Shown piece by piece: positions 16,999 through 23,569 of a stretch of 26,747 bases of DNA. Position 1 is the first letter of the stretch, and each line of letters begins with the position of its first letter. The stretch lies in contig JAVXAG010000008.1 in the NCBI GenBank assembly GCA_036660615.1, positions 1-26,747 of the forward strand, given 5' to 3'. The DNA comes from JAVXAG01 sp036660615 (GTDB taxonomy: Bacteria > Bacillota > Clostridia > Peptostreptococcales > Anaerovoracaceae). A program made the position numbers and the translations under genes. The notes below the pieces were generated by a model. The model saw nothing but the letters and a program-made list of their open reading frames with translations. It ran no database searches and was not told the DNA's origin.

Positions 16999-17016
16999 TT
17001 ATATCTTTGAGATTTA

Positions 17017-17055
17017 GCATAAAAAGTATAATCTTTCTCATTTTTGTAAACAATG
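17017..17055 (+). promoter_or_regulatory. Candidate sigma-F/sigma-G promoter for bofC-like-spoIVB
   Basis: Two overlapping candidates. GTATA (17026-17030), 15-nt spacer, GTAAACAATG (17046-17055) matches the sigma-F pattern GYATA / GGNNANAMTR at all but one position. GCATA (17017-17021), 17-nt spacer, CATTTTT (17039-17045) fits the sigma-G pattern with one mismatch in the -10. A TATAAT at 17027-17032 is also present but lacks a -35 at 17 nt. Sigma-F use would place the start at the ribosome-binding site, which weakens that candidate. Confidence 0.4.
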
Positions 17056-17071
17056 ATTCTGAGGTGATTAT

Positions 17072-17527
17072 ATGTTTAGTCAAAAGAAAAAAAGGGGAAA
17101 GAAAGTCATTATAGCTTTAAGTTCCATATTGTTTGTTCTATTAGCTGCTTTCTTTTTTATTCCGGATAAGATGACGGATACCCAAGTTAATGCAAATAAA
17201 CAAGCAGAACAATCTAAGGATATGGAAAAATATCCAAATAGTACAGGTGAAAAAGATACTGATGTAGATGTGGATACAGATATTGATGTAGATAATGCTG
17301 AAAATAACGATGAAGATGAAAAAAAAGAGTCATATTATCTAGTGAAATACGATAATAATAGCATTAAGGTTTTTTTCCATGAGAATACTGGCAATATTGT
17401 AAAACTAGATGATACTAGTATTGTCTATGATACCCTTGCAGAGAGTGATCAGAAGAATTTTGAAAAAGGTATTCACATAAAAACAAGAGAAGAACTTTAT
17501 AAATTATTACAAGATTTTGAGAGCTAG
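17072..17527 (+). CDS. Membrane-anchored protein with BofC C-terminal-like domain
   Basis: 151-aa protein with a basic N-terminus (KKKRGKK), one membrane helix (about 11-31), an acidic Asp-rich linker with DVDVDTDIDVDN (about 57-84) and a C-terminal domain (87-151). The domain pattern, YYLVKYDNNSIKVFF, then VYDTLAESDQKNFEKGIHI and REELYKLLQDFE, resembles the BofC C-terminal domain of clostridial proteins (a strand, a D.LpeeDq...GI motif, then a short helix). BofC restrains the SpoIVB protease in Bacillus. The stop lies 7 nt before the spoIVB start, so both are probably one transcript. The family call is by pattern only and no BofC N-terminal domain is present. GAGGTG precedes the ATG. Confidence 0.6.
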   Translation: MFSQKKKRGKKVIIALSSILFVLLAAFFFIPDKMTDTQVNANKQAEQSKDMEKYPNSTGEKDTDVDVDTDIDVDNAENNDEDEKKESYYLVKYDNNSIKVFFHENTGNIVKLDDTSIVYDTLAESDQKNFEKGIHIKTREELYKLLQDFES

Positions 17528-17534
17528 GTGCAAT

Positions 17535-18596
17535 ATGAGTAAAGAGTTCAAAAAGATATTTTTACTGTTTTTCTGTGTTATTTCTGTTGCTGTTTTGGTA
17601 GGACTATTTTTCCCAAAAGAATTGTCTGTATTTACAAGTTCAGAAAAATTGGTATCAGAAAGAGTATTAATTCCAGGTGGTCAGTCAGTAGGATTAAAGA
17701 TGAATGTAAAAGGTGTTCTAGTAGTCGGGCTGGAAGAAATTGAAACAAAAAAGGATATCGTCAACCCTGGGTTAGATGCTGGAATACAGGTAGGTGACTC
17801 AATAATTTCTATGAATGGTGTAAAAGTTTACGGCGCTGACGATGTGAAGAACATAGTAAACAATACAAAACAAGAAGTAAAAATTGTAGTAAATAGAAAA
17901 GGAAAAATCATTGAAAAAAATGTTATTCCGGCAAAAGATTACAGTGATGGAGTATATAAAATAGGAATATGGGTAAAAGAAAAAATAGCCGGTATAGGTA
18001 CTTTGACATTTTATGACCCGCAAACAAAAAAATTTGCTGCCCTTGGCCATGGAATTTATGAAACCGAAACAGGGACATTGCTTCAGGTGAAAGATGGTAA
18101 TTTGTTAAAGACTCAAGTAAAATCTGTAAAAGAAGGCGAAGTTGGAAAACCGGGAGAAATAAGAGGAATTTTTTATGACTCAGAATCTCCATTAGGAATA
18201 CTTGAAAAAAATACTGAATTTGGAATTTATGGTAAAGCCACAGACACTATTAAAGATATCAGATTGCAGGAACCAGTGGTAATGGGGAAACAACGTCAGG
18301 TCGAAAAAGGTCCAGCATATATTCTCACTACTATTGATGGAAACAATATAGAAAGATTTAACATAGAAATAGACAAAATAAACTATCAAAAAAATGCCGA
18401 GAGCAAAGGTTTAGAGATAAAGGTTGTCGATAAACGTCTTTTGGAATCCTGTGGTGGCATTGTTCAGGGCATGAGTGGTAGCCCAATAATACAAAATAAT
18501 AGGATTATCGGTGCAATAACACATGTATTTGTAAATAACCCTAAAAAAGGTTACGGAGTATTCGTGGAGTGGATGGTAGAAGAATGTGAAAATTGA
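17535..18596 (+). CDS. spoIVB: SpoIVB serine peptidase (S55 family)
   Basis: Forespore-secreted protease that triggers sigma-K activation by cleaving SpoIVFA. ATG 17535 follows AGGTG; an in-frame TTG at 17517 overlaps the previous gene and lacks a ribosome-binding site. The 353-aa protein has an N-terminal membrane/signal helix (about 6-26), a PDZ domain (about 58-130, with GLDAGIQVGDSIISMNG) and the S55 catalytic domain. His172 in ALGHGI, Asp299 in KVVDKRLL and Ser314 in GMSGSPI have the same mutual spacings as the known Bacillus triad, so the enzyme should be active. It is shorter than the Bacillus protein at the N-terminus. It is paired with a BofC-like gene upstream and spo0A downstream, the common clostridial order spoIVB-spo0A. 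Confidence 0.97.
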   Translation: MSKEFKKIFLLFFCVISVAVLVGLFFPKELSVFTSSEKLVSERVLIPGGQSVGLKMNVKGVLVVGLEEIETKKDIVNPGLDAGIQVGDSIISMNGVKVYGADDVKNIVNNTKQEVKIVVNRKGKIIEKNVIPAKDYSDGVYKIGIWVKEKIAGIGTLTFYDPQTKKFAALGHGIYETETGTLLQVKDGNLLKTQVKSVKEGEVGKPGEIRGIFYDSESPLGILEKNTEFGIYGKATDTIKDIRLQEPVVMGKQRQVEKGPAYILTTIDGNNIERFNIEIDKINYQKNAESKGLEIKVVDKRLLESCGGIVQGMSGSPIIQNNRIIGAITHVFVNNPKKGYGVFVEWMVEECEN

Positions 18597-18728
18597 ATTT
18601 ATATTGTCGGTTTTGTGTCGTTTCTGGTGCAATTTGCGATAGATTAATGCCCATTGGAGGGGGTTCCGTTGTAGAATAATTACACAAGGCGGGAGTCCTT
18701 GAAGTAGGTCCAATAGGAGGATTTGTGT
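18597..18728 (+). promoter_or_regulatory. spo0A upstream region with candidate 0A and sigma-H sites
   Basis: 132 nt between spoIVB and spo0A with no terminator. Two TGTCG cores lie 11 bp apart (18605-18609, 18616-18620), the core of a 0A box (TGTCGAA) but each lacking the final AA. GTAGAATAA at 18671-18679 fits the sigma-H -10 consensus RNNGAATWW. A convincing sigma-H -35 at 11-12 nt is missing. AGGAGG at 18715-18720 is the spo0A ribosome-binding site. Confidence 0.35.
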
Positions 18729-19535
18729 ATGGAAAAAATTAGGTTAGGCATCATCGACGACAATTTAGATTTCTGTGAAGTACTAGTGGATTTTTTAAAA
18801 AATCAGGACGATATGGAAGTGTCATTTGTTGCCAATGATGGACTACAAGCGCTGGACGAGATAAAGGAAAAAAATCCAGATGTGCTTGTATTGGATTTGA
18901 TAATGCCGCATCTTGATGGATTCGGTGTTCTCGAGGCACTAAACAATTTGGAGCTAAAGTCATATCCCCGGGTAATTATGGTTTCAGCTGTGGGACAAGA
19001 TTCTATCATTCAAAAAGCTGCTTCTTTGGGAGCGGAGTATTTCTTAGTCAAACCTATTAATTTAAGTATTCTAGTAAAAAGAATTAAGCAAATAATGAGC
19101 GCTGATTTAGAAGAAGAAAAAACAATCGAAGATAAACATAATCTTAGAAAAGCAATAGTGTATAAAGATGCTGTAAAACAAAACGATTTGGAAATAGATA
19201 TAACAAATTTAATACATGAAATAGGTGTACCAGCACATATAAAAGGATATCAATATTTAAGAGATGCAATAACTCTCGTTGTGGGAGACATGGACATGCT
19301 AAGCGCTGTTACAAAAGAGTTATATCCGTCAATCGCTAAAATGAATAATACAACACCTAGCAGAGTAGAAAGAGCAATAAGACACGCAATTGAAGTCGCA
19401 TGGAACAGAGGTAAAATAGAAACTATTAATACCTTGTTTGGATATACAGTCAAAAACGACAAAGGTAAACCAACAAACTCAGAATTCATTGCAATTATAG
19501 CAGACAAGCTTAGACTAGAACGCAAAGTATGTTAG
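18729..19535 (+). CDS. spo0A: Sporulation master response regulator Spo0A
   Basis: Transcription factor that commits cells to sporulation when phosphorylated. Start is ATG 18729 with AGGAGG 8 nt upstream; a TTG at 18723 would be too close. The 268-aa protein has an N-terminal receiver domain with Asp10-Asp11, phosphoacceptor Asp56 (VLVLDLIMP) and Lys108 (FLVKPIN). A linker leads to the Spo0A C-terminal DNA-binding domain (about 150-268) with the hallmark TPSRVERAIRHAIEVAW (209-225), the segment that reads the TGTCGAA box. Both domains are complete. It is followed by a strong terminator. Confidence 0.98.
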   Translation: MEKIRLGIIDDNLDFCEVLVDFLKNQDDMEVSFVANDGLQALDEIKEKNPDVLVLDLIMPHLDGFGVLEALNNLELKSYPRVIMVSAVGQDSIIQKAASLGAEYFLVKPINLSILVKRIKQIMSADLEEEKTIEDKHNLRKAIVYKDAVKQNDLEIDITNLIHEIGVPAHIKGYQYLRDAITLVVGDMDMLSAVTKELYPSIAKMNNTTPSRVERAIRHAIEVAWNRGKIETINTLFGYTVKNDKGKPTNSEFIAIIADKLRLERKVC

Positions 19536-19569
19536 CCAAAGTGCTTTCCATAAATATAATTATAAAAAG

Positions 19570-19601
19570 TAATCGCCTTTATCTTAGGCGGTTATTTTTT
19601 T
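19570..19601 (+). terminator. Rho-independent terminator after spo0A
   Basis: 9-bp stem TAATCGCCT/AGGCGGTTA (19570-19578 with 19586-19594, one T-G pair), 7-nt loop, then a run of seven T. Confidence 0.93.
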
Positions 19602-19623
19602 GGTGGCATATACGTGGAAGCTA

Positions 19624-19632
19624 TGGTAGAAT
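19624..19632 (+). promoter_or_regulatory. Extended -10 promoter for DUF896 gene
   Basis: TGGTAGAAT, an extended -10, about 45 nt before ATG 19678. No clear -35. Confidence 0.45.
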
Positions 19633-19677
19633 AATTAGGATGAATTAAGCATGCTTGATGAAAAAAGGAGAATTACA

Positions 19678-19914
19678 ATGATCGGACAAGATAAAATAGA
19701 TAGAATAAATCAACTTTCCAAAAAATCAAAGGCTGAAGGTTTGACTGAAGAAGAAAAATCCGAACAAAAGATTTTGAGAGATGAATATATTGCAGCTTTT
19801 AGGGAGAATTTAAAGGTACAACTTGACCAAATTGAGTTTGTCGAAGATGTGGAAGCATCAAAAGGTGTAGATAAAGGAAATATTGTAGTAGAAATTGAAG
19901 AAAATTTGAATTAA
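19678..19914 (+). CDS. DUF896 (YnzC-type) small protein
   Basis: 78-aa protein starting at ATG 19678 with AAAGGAG 7 nt upstream; the in-frame ATG at 19651 lacks a ribosome-binding site and adds nine non-family residues. The family signature is plain: INQLSKKSKAEGLTEEEKSEQK, then LRDEYIAAFRENLKVQL. In Bacillus the homologue YnzC lies in the SOS-regulated yneA operon, but no LexA box is seen here. It forms a short helical bundle; molecular role unknown. Flanked by its own promoter and terminator. Confidence 0.92.
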   Translation: MIGQDKIDRINQLSKKSKAEGLTEEEKSEQKILRDEYIAAFRENLKVQLDQIEFVEDVEASKGVDKGNIVVEIEENLN

Positions 19915-19926
19915 TTTTATTAATTT

Positions 19927-19961
19927 AGGGGAGCTAATCTGACATATTTTGCTCTCTTTTT
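19927..19961 (+). terminator. Rho-independent terminator after DUF896 gene
   Basis: 8-bp stem AGGGGAGC/GCTCTCTT with two G-T pairs (19927-19934 with 19951-19958), 16-nt loop, then TTTT. Confidence 0.7.
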
Positions 19962-19999
19962 GTTATATAGTATTCTAAAAAGTGATTGGGAGAATACTA

Positions 20000-20446
20000 A
20001 TGAAAAAATTATATGTTGTAAATATTTGTGTGATACTTATTATCGCATTGACAGCGGGGATAACAAAGATGCCCGTTAACAAAGAGAAAAAGATCAAAAG
20101 TTTAATCACAAACAGAATAGAAATACTCAACGATTATTACTTGGAAAAATATAATTATGAAACGGCTTTTGACAAATTAGCTAAAGTAGAGTATGGTCAA
20201 CTGTTAAAAAGAGATTTGAAAAATTTCGAAGATTATAAGCAGACAGATATTGATGAAATTGTACATTATTCAATAAAAAAATTGAATATTAGAGAGAGTG
20301 GTTATGGGTATTTGGAGGGTAATACTGAAATATTTTGGGTGATAAAAGATTTGGAAAAAGAATACAAAAGTAAAAACAAATACGAATTTATGTGCCAAAA
20401 GATTAATGGAAAGTACAAAATAACCAAGTTTGATGTAAAAATATAA
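20000..20446 (+). CDS. Hypothetical exported or membrane-anchored protein
   Basis: 148-aa protein that I do not recognise. ATG 20000 has GGGAG 7 nt upstream; the in-frame GTG at 19982 has no site of its own. It has a short basic start (MKK) and a hydrophobic stretch (about 4-22, VVNICVILIIALTAG) that may be a signal or anchor, then about 120 mostly charged residues with helical character ending in beta-like NGKYKITKFDVKI. It lacks a lipobox and any known catalytic motif. It stands alone between the DUF896 terminator and the iscS promoter. Confidence 0.7.
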   Translation: MKKLYVVNICVILIIALTAGITKMPVNKEKKIKSLITNRIEILNDYYLEKYNYETAFDKLAKVEYGQLLKRDLKNFEDYKQTDIDEIVHYSIKKLNIRESGYGYLEGNTEIFWVIKDLEKEYKSKNKYEFMCQKINGKYKITKFDVKI

Positions 20447-20494
20447 AATTTTTTAATGAAAAATGCTTTTTAATGTTTAATTGGGAAAAAATAT

Positions 20495-20503
20495 TGGTAT
20501 AAT
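20495..20503 (+). promoter_or_regulatory. Extended -10 promoter for iscS-iscU-mnmA
   Basis: TGGTATAAT, a perfect extended -10, 43 nt before the iscS start; the -35 is weak. No iscR gene is present next to it, unlike many clostridial isc operons. Confidence 0.6.
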
Positions 20504-20546
20504 GATTAATTAGAGACTACGAATATCATGAAGGAGCATTGACAAA

Positions 20547-21716
20547 ATGAGACAAGTATATTTGGACTATTCTGCAACTACACCAGTAAAAGAAGATGTC
20601 CTTAAAGAAATGATACCATATTATACAGAAAAGTTTGGAAATCCATCTAGTTTATATACTATTGGATTAGAAGCAAAAGAGGCGGTTGAATCCGCAAGAG
20701 CGCAAGTCGCTAAGTTAATAAATGCTAATCCAAAGGAAATATATTTTACTGCAGGTGGAAGCGAAGCAGATAATTGGGCAGTATTTGGTGTTGCTAATTC
20801 TCTAAAAGAAAAGGGCAACCATATTATAACCACAGAAATAGAACATCACGCAATGTTACATTCATGTGAATTTCTTGAAAAGAACGGCTATGAAGTTACA
20901 TATTTGGCCGTTGAACCTGATGGAACGGTAAAACCCGAAACATTGGAAGCAGCCATTACAGACAAAACTATTTTGATCAGTGTAATGTTTGTAAATAATG
21001 AAGTCGGAACAATAGAGCCAATAAAAGAACTTGCGGCTGTGGCAAAAGCACATAAAATCCTTTTCCACACAGATGCAGTACAAGCCCTTGGCAACGTTAA
21101 TATTGATGTAAGGGATTTGGGAGTCGATCTTATGTCCTTATCATCTCACAAGATTTATGGACCAAAGGGTGAGGGCGCATTGTTCATTAGAAAAGGACTT
21201 AAAATTGCTAATTACATCCATGGCGGTGCTCAGGAAATGGGCAAACGTGCAGGCACAGAAAATCTACCTGGAATTATCGGATTTGGTAAAGCAGCAGAAC
21301 TTGCAGGGGAAAACCTTGAAAGTCATATAGAACATTGTACTACTTTGAGAAACTATTTGATTGAACAGGTCAAAGCTGAAATTCCAGATGTCTTTGTAAA
21401 CGGTTCAATGGAACATAGACATCCTGGTAATGCAAATATCACATTTGAATACATCGAGGGAGAAGCTATGCTTCTTTACTTGGATATGAGCGGAATTGCT
21501 GTATCTACGGGATCAGCATGTTCATCAAAATCACTTAAACCATCTCATGTACTAAGTGCGCTTGGCATTCCAGTTGAAAAAATTCATGGAACGTTAAGAT
21601 TCACAGTAGGAGATTTTACTACAAAAGAAGATATAGATTATGTTGTTGAACAGCTTAAAATAATAGTAGCGAAGTTACGTTCAATTTCATCAGTTAATTG
21701 CAAGAAAGGTTGGTAA
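20547..21716 (+). CDS. iscS: Cysteine desulfurase (IscS/NifS family)
   Basis: Pyridoxal-phosphate enzyme that takes sulfur from cysteine as a persulfide for Fe-S clusters and tRNA thiolation. The 389-aa protein has the N-terminal YLDYSATTPV, GSEADN (71-76), His101, the PLP Lys202 in SSHKIYGPKG and catalytic Cys325 in the mobile loop TGSACSS. Length and the loop cysteine place it in the class I IscS/NifS group. It is 4 nt from iscU and in one operon with mnmA, which matches its two likely sulfur acceptors. Confidence 0.96.
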   Translation: MRQVYLDYSATTPVKEDVLKEMIPYYTEKFGNPSSLYTIGLEAKEAVESARAQVAKLINANPKEIYFTAGGSEADNWAVFGVANSLKEKGNHIITTEIEHHAMLHSCEFLEKNGYEVTYLAVEPDGTVKPETLEAAITDKTILISVMFVNNEVGTIEPIKELAAVAKAHKILFHTDAVQALGNVNIDVRDLGVDLMSLSSHKIYGPKGEGALFIRKGLKIANYIHGGAQEMGKRAGTENLPGIIGFGKAAELAGENLESHIEHCTTLRNYLIEQVKAEIPDVFVNGSMEHRHPGNANITFEYIEGEAMLLYLDMSGIAVSTGSACSSKSLKPSHVLSALGIPVEKIHGTLRFTVGDFTTKEDIDYVVEQLKIIVAKLRSISSVNCKKGW

Positions 21717-21720
21717 TATT

Positions 21721-22164
21721 ATGGCGTTATATAACGATACAGTAATGGAACATTTCATAAATCCAAGAAATGTTGGAGAACTAGAGAACCCAGATGGAAC
21801 AGGGGTTTACGGAAGTCCTGTATGTGGAGACATGATGCAGATTCAAATCAAAGTGGAAGATGAAAAAATCACAGATGCTAAGTTTAAAACATTTGGTTGT
21901 GGCTCAGCTATTGCATCTTCTAGCATGGCAACATCTATGATTATAGGCAAGAGCGTTGATGATGCTTTGGCATTAACAAATAAACAAATAATTGAGGAGC
22001 TTGGTGGTTTGCCAGCAGTGAAAGTTCACTGTTCAGTTTTGGCTGATCATGCAATCAAATCAGCAATATATGATTATGCTACAAAAAATGGAAAAACTTA
22101 TAAAGGATTAGAAGGATTTGATCCTAACGCAGATGAGGACGATCATGAAGAAATTCCAGAATAA
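21721..22164 (+). CDS. iscU: Fe-S cluster assembly scaffold IscU/NifU-like
   Basis: 147-aa scaffold on which Fe-S clusters are built with sulfur from IscS. The three cluster ligands are Cys35 (SPVCGD), Cys60 (FGCGSA) and Cys104 (VHCSVLADHA), with Asp37 and His103 beside them. The start MALYNDTVMEHFINPRNVG is typical of the IscU group. The C-terminus has an acidic tail (DPNADEDDHEE). Its last 20 nt overlap the start of mnmA in another frame, which suggests translational coupling. Confidence 0.96.
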   Translation: MALYNDTVMEHFINPRNVGELENPDGTGVYGSPVCGDMMQIQIKVEDEKITDAKFKTFGCGSAIASSSMATSMIIGKSVDDALALTNKQIIEELGGLPAVKVHCSVLADHAIKSAIYDYATKNGKTYKGLEGFDPNADEDDHEEIPE

Positions 22165-23215
22165 TAAAATTGTCTTGGGTTTAAGCGGCGGAGTGGATAG
22201 CACTACCGCTGCTTTGTTATTAAAAAACAAAGGTTTTGAAGTTGTAGGATTCTATTTTGATGTTCTAGGTAAAAACCAACAGGGTGTACAAGAAGCAAAA
22301 AAAGTGGCAGAGCAACTTGATATTGAATTTATTTCAAAAGATGTTTCCAAAGAATTTGGAGATATAGTAATTGGAGATTTTTGCAATGAGTACATCAACG
22401 GTCGCACTCCAAACCCTTGCATTGTATGTAATCCAAATGTAAAATTTAAACAACTTATAGAAGTTGCTGATTCAGTATCGGCAGATTTTATTGCAACAGG
22501 TCATTATGCACAGATTCACCATGATGAAAATATGGATAAATACTATGTCAAAATGGGTGAAAATGTAAGCAAAGATCAGTCGTATATGCTTTATAGATTG
22601 GGACAAAATGTACTTTCTCGTCTAGTATTTCCCTTGGGAGATGTGGCTGACAAAGAAGAGACTAGAGAACTAGCAAGGAAAAACAATTTATCAAATGCCG
22701 ATAAGAAGGACAGTCAGGAGATTTGTTTTATTGACGAAAAAAAGGATGACTATGTGTCCTATATAAAACATCAAGGCTACCAGATTAAAACTGGAAATTT
22801 TATTGATCCTAAAGGTAAAATATTGGGGCAACACAGTGGACTTATTAATTACACTATTGGACAGAGAAAAGGTCTTGGAATTACTTTTGGAAAGCCTGTA
22901 TTTGTAACAAAGATTAACAGTAAGGATAATACTGTTACATTAGGTGAAAATGAAGATTTGATGATTAATGATGTATACTCAAAAGACAATTTTTTTACTA
23001 TAAACTCAAGTGGCGAGTTTCCAGAGGAATATCAGGGAAAAGAAATCTTTGCAAAGATAAGGTATGCGGCTAAACCAGCAGCAGCCAGATTATACAAAGA
23101 TAAAGATGGTTTTGTTAAAACTACTTTTGTCCATAAGCAGAGAGCATCAACACCAGGTCAGTCAATTGTTTTTTACCAAGATGACTTAGTTATTGGTGGC
23201 GGATTTATAGAATAA
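22145..23215 (+). CDS. mnmA: tRNA-specific 2-thiouridylase MnmA
   Basis: Adds sulfur at position 2 of the wobble uridine in tRNAs for Lys, Glu and Gln. ATG 22145 has GAGGA at 22135-22139; further in-frame ATGs at 22133 and 22118 lack good sites. The 356-aa protein has the PP-loop GLSGGVDST (12-20), the Cys pair in TPNPCIVCN (Cys92, catalytic Cys95), ATGHYAQI, and Cys194 in SQEICFID. A C-terminal beta-barrel region ends in SIVFYQDDLVIGGGFIE. The segment after the PP-loop is short compared with Bacillus and E. coli MnmA. Its place after iscS-iscU gives it a dedicated sulfur source. Confidence 0.94.
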   Translation: MKKFQNNKIVLGLSGGVDSTTAALLLKNKGFEVVGFYFDVLGKNQQGVQEAKKVAEQLDIEFISKDVSKEFGDIVIGDFCNEYINGRTPNPCIVCNPNVKFKQLIEVADSVSADFIATGHYAQIHHDENMDKYYVKMGENVSKDQSYMLYRLGQNVLSRLVFPLGDVADKEETRELARKNNLSNADKKDSQEICFIDEKKDDYVSYIKHQGYQIKTGNFIDPKGKILGQHSGLINYTIGQRKGLGITFGKPVFVTKINSKDNTVTLGENEDLMINDVYSKDNFFTINSSGEFPEEYQGKEIFAKIRYAAKPAAARLYKDKDGFVKTTFVHKQRASTPGQSIVFYQDDLVIGGGFIE

Positions 23216-23291
23216 GTTAAGCATTTATCATGCATATAAAAGTCTCATATGTAAAATACTATTACTACTAATAGTAAAGGAGTGTGAGAGT

Positions 23292-23486
23292 ATGAATATG
23301 AATAAAATCATGAAAGATGCTGTTTTAATAGCAGTTACAGGTGCTGCCGGTTATTGCGCGTACCAATGGATGACACCGGAATCAAAACGACAAATCAGTC
23401 GTGATGTAAAACGGACTGCTGAAGATATGTCAGATGTAAAGAAAGATATGGCACATATGGCAACCACAATAAAAAATACTTTCTAA
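23292..23486 (+). CDS. Small single-pass membrane protein (64 aa)
   Basis: 64-aa protein with a strong AAGGAG site 9 nt before ATG 23292 and a terminator just after it, so it is very likely a real gene. It has one membrane helix (about 9-27, AVLIAVTGAAGYCAYQWM) and then a charged helix (SKRQISRDVKRTAEDMSDVKKDMAHMATTIK) of amphipathic, YtxH-like character. I do not recognise a family with confidence. No promoter of its own is clear in the 76 nt after mnmA. Confidence 0.72.
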   Translation: MNMNKIMKDAVLIAVTGAAGYCAYQWMTPESKRQISRDVKRTAEDMSDVKKDMAHMATTIKNTF

Positions 23487-23496
23487 CAAAACCAAG

Positions 23497-23533
23497 AATG
23501 CTGTTTTCATAATTAGATGAGCAGCATTTTTTT
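23497..23533 (+). terminator. Rho-independent terminator
   Basis: Stem AATGCTG/CAGCATT (23497-23503 with 23522-23528), an internal CAT/ATG helix in the loop, and a run of seven T (23527-23533). Confidence 0.85.
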
Positions 23534-23554
23534 GTATTCAGAACTAAACAAAAA

Positions 23555-23563
23555 TGGTATACT
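23555..23563 (+). promoter_or_regulatory. Extended -10 promoter immediately before phosphohexomutase
   Basis: TGGTATACT, with TATTCA 17 nt before the hexamer as a poor -35. Only 6 nt separate the hexamer from ATG 23570, so the expected start of transcription is the A of the start codon. Confidence 0.6.
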
Positions 23564-23569
23564 AAGTGT

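Noticed and set aside
18647..18679. Ten-codon ORF MPIGGGSVVE ahead of spo0A
   Set aside because: No ribosome-binding site upstream and no sign of a leader-peptide mechanism.
18671..19637. 12-nt identity GTAGAATAATTA upstream of both spo0A and the DUF896 gene
   Set aside because: The shared part is mainly a TAGAAT -10 hexamer with AT-rich flank, so it is explained by promoter sequence.
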